Below, one piece after another: positions 7,334 to 8,862 of a stretch of 8,862 bases of DNA. This DNA is from Bin80 sp964503085. Lineage in GTDB: Bacteria > Bacteroidota > Rhodothermia > Rhodothermales > Bin80. The notes under the pieces were generated by a model. The model was not told the DNA's origin, made no database searches, and saw only the letters and a list, made by a program, of their open reading frames with translations. How positions within the stretch are numbered: the first letter of the stretch is position 1; each line of letters begins with the position of its first letter. The stretch spans positions 1 to 8,862 of the forward strand of contig CAZCYQ010000092.1 in NCBI GenBank assembly GCA_964503085.1, read 5' to 3'. Both the position numbers and the translations under genes were made by a program.

Positions 7334-8862
7334 TCAGGTACGTCCGTGACAATGCTTGTACTTCTTGCCACTGCCACATGGGCATGAAGAATTCCTTCCC
7401 ACATGCTCACCAACCAGAACAGGTTTCCGTTTGGCACTAGGGTCCCGCTTGGCTCCACCGTTTGTGGATCGGACCACGCCGAAAGAAGCGGCGGCCGATT
7501 GATGTCTGGCTTTTGCACGGCTACGATCCATTCGGCTACGCTGCCCTACACTACCATTGCCCCTGCGCTCAACCAGCGGACCTGCCCTGAAGACAAAGGT
7601 CACGACATCTTCACCAATCTGGTCAATGATCTCCGAAAAAAGCCTGAACGCCTCCATCTTGTACTCTACAAGTGGATCCCGCTGGCCATACGCCCGCAGT
7701 CCAATTCCTTCTTTCACCTCATCCAGGGAGCGTAAATGTTCTGTCCAATGCTCATCAATCAGCGATAGCATTGCAGTTCGCTCAAGACTATCGTTAATCT
7801 CCTGCCCCTTTGATTGAACGACATCCTCGATGCTAACAACCGTACGCAGCCTACGATGCCCATCGGAAAAGTCGATAAATGCGCGTTCAGGCTTATTCTC
7901 TACCTCACTTTCCTGGACCGTCTTCATGCTGTTGAAGAACGGTTCGGCCAATGCAAGACGCTTACGTTCATAGTACGCAACCGCCTTATTGTAGGCGTCC
8001 TCTGCTACCCCATCGTCACCCAGATCAAAGAATAGTTTACGATCAATCTGATAGTCAAATGATAGGAGTCTACGAAATTCCTCTCGTAGCTCATCCATCT
8101 CTCCCTCGCCGTGATGGCGCTGCACCAGTTGCTGTATAAGTTTCTGCAGCATGCTTAGAATTTCTCCTCGGAAACGCTCTCCCTTCAGCGCATGCGTACG
8201 ACGGTCGTATATCACGGCACGCTGCGCATTCAGTACGTCGTCGTACTCAAGCTGCCGTTTACGTATAGCAAAGTTGTTTTGCTCAACTTTTTTCTGCGCG
8301 CGCTCAATACTTTTCGTTACCCAGGGATGTGTGATTACAGCTCCGGTCTCAAGTTTAAGCCGATCCATGACGCCCGCTACCCGGTCGGGACCAAAGAGAC
8401 GCATTAGATCGTCTTCAAGTGAGATATAAAACTGACTCTCTCCAGGATCACCCTGTCGCCCAGAACGACCTCTGAGCTGCAAATCGATTCGCCGACTTTC
8501 ATGCCGCTCCGTCCCGATAATGGCTAAGCCGCCCAGTTTGGGGATTCCTCGGCCCAGCTTAATGTCTGTGCCGCGCCCGGCCATATTCGTAGCAATTGTG
8601 ACCGCACTTCGCTGGCCTGCCTCCGCTACAATCAGAGATTCCTGCTTTGCACGATCACGCTTGGCATTGAGCACGTTATGTCGAATGCCAGCACGTCTCA
8701 ACATTCGGCTCAAAGTTTCAGATACCTCCACCGAAGTAGTTCCCACGAGCACTGGTTGGCCTTTATCGTGATATTCCTCAATCTTGTCAATGACCGCGCT
8801 GTACTTTTCCCGTCTTGTTCTGAAAACAAGATCCTCCAGATCCTGCCTTGCGATAGGCTTAT
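7334..8862 (-). CDS. secA: Preprotein translocase ATPase SecA, C-terminal part (5' end outside window)
   Basis: SecA is the peripheral membrane motor that pushes unfolded preproteins through SecYEG. About 508 C-terminal residues are visible; the frame runs unbroken to the window edge, starting KPIARQDLEDLVF. It covers the second helicase-like nucleotide-binding domain, with PVLVGTTSVE (motif IV), ATNMAGRGTD (motif V) and RGRSGRQGDPG (motif VI, with ATP-contacting arginines). Next comes the helical scaffold/wing region, including THPWVTKSIERAQKKVE and IDEHWTEHLRSLDEVKEG. A basic, low-complexity linker of about 60 residues follows. The protein ends in the zinc-binding SEC-C motif CPCGSGKKYKHCH (about 7384-7346), which in other SecA proteins contacts SecB and phospholipid. 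The apparent GTG start at 8752 is an internal valine codon, not a start. recN begins 16 bases after the stop. The missing part holds the first ATPase domain (Walker A and B) and most of the preprotein-binding domain. Confidence 0.98.
   Translation of the reverse strand, partial: KPIARQDLEDLVFRTRREKYSAVIDKIEEYHDKGQPVLVGTTSVEVSETLSRMLRRAGIRHNVLNAKRDRAKQESLIVAEAGQRSAVTIATNMAGRGTDIKLGRGIPKLGGLAIIGTERHESRRIDLQLRGRSGRQGDPGESQFYISLEDDLMRLFGPDRVAGVMDRLKLETGAVITHPWVTKSIERAQKKVEQNNFAIRKRQLEYDDVLNAQRAVIYDRRTHALKGERFRGEILSMLQKLIQQLVQRHHGEGEMDELREEFRRLLSFDYQIDRKLFFDLGDDGVAEDAYNKAVAYYERKRLALAEPFFNSMKTVQESEVENKPERAFIDFSDGHRRLRTVVSIEDVVQSKGQEINDSLERTAMLSLIDEHWTEHLRSLDEVKEGIGLRAYGQRDPLVEYKMEAFRLFSEIIDQIGEDVVTFVFRAGPLVERRGNGSVGQRSRMDRSRAKARHQSAAASFGVVRSTNGGAKRDPSAKRKPVLVGEHVGRNSSCPCGSGKKYKHCHGRT

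Noticed and set aside
7318..7518. Extension of recN upstream to an ATG at 7518
   Set aside because: The extra residues overlap the secA C-terminal coding sequence, including its zinc motif, and have no RecN similarity. The family start MLRTLYIRDYAIID is at 7317.

Overview
The window is ordinary chromosomal DNA from a bacterium. Every confident gene lies on the minus strand, so the window reads right to left: secA (3' part), recN, pgm, a second phosphohexomutase, then katG. The SecA C-terminal half, the RecN style and the lack of Shine-Dalgarno sequences at the visible starts suggest the Bacteroidota/Rhodothermota/Chlorobiota group. In SecA, the segment with DEVKEGIGLRAYGQRDPL resembles Rhodothermota or Chlorobi more than typical Bacteroidia. 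This placement is inferred from remembered family patterns, not from a search, and is only moderately secure. A run of 10 Ns at 7021-7030 shows that the sequence is a scaffolded draft or metagenome assembly.

Layout. Positions 8862-7334 hold the C-terminal half of the preprotein translocase ATPase SecA, whose 5' end lies beyond the window. After 16 bases recN starts (7317-5622), interrupted by the N gap. After 6 bases pgm starts (5615-4020), an alpha-D-glucose-specific phosphoglucomutase. The next gene (4027-2642) overlaps the end of pgm and encodes a phosphohexomutase of the GlmM/ManB/PgcA-type superfamily branch. These four genes are packed tightly enough to be one transcription unit. A 270-base spacer (2641-2372) follows, with no gene but several short inverted repeats. 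Then comes katG (2371-185), a complete bifunctional catalase-peroxidase, probably with its own promoter. The last 184 bases hold a possible terminator-like hairpin and the possible 5' end of another minus-strand gene (112 to the window edge).

How the genes work together. SecA drives protein export, RecN repairs DNA breaks, the two mutases interconvert hexose 1- and 6-phosphates for glycogen and envelope precursors, and KatG removes hydrogen peroxide. They form no single pathway; at most, the operon groups housekeeping functions. I found no mobile element, CRISPR array, RNA gene or recognisably new system. The points most worth a second look are the tandem overlapping mutases, the mis-sized gap inside recN, the palindrome in front of katG and the unidentified reading frame at the left edge.
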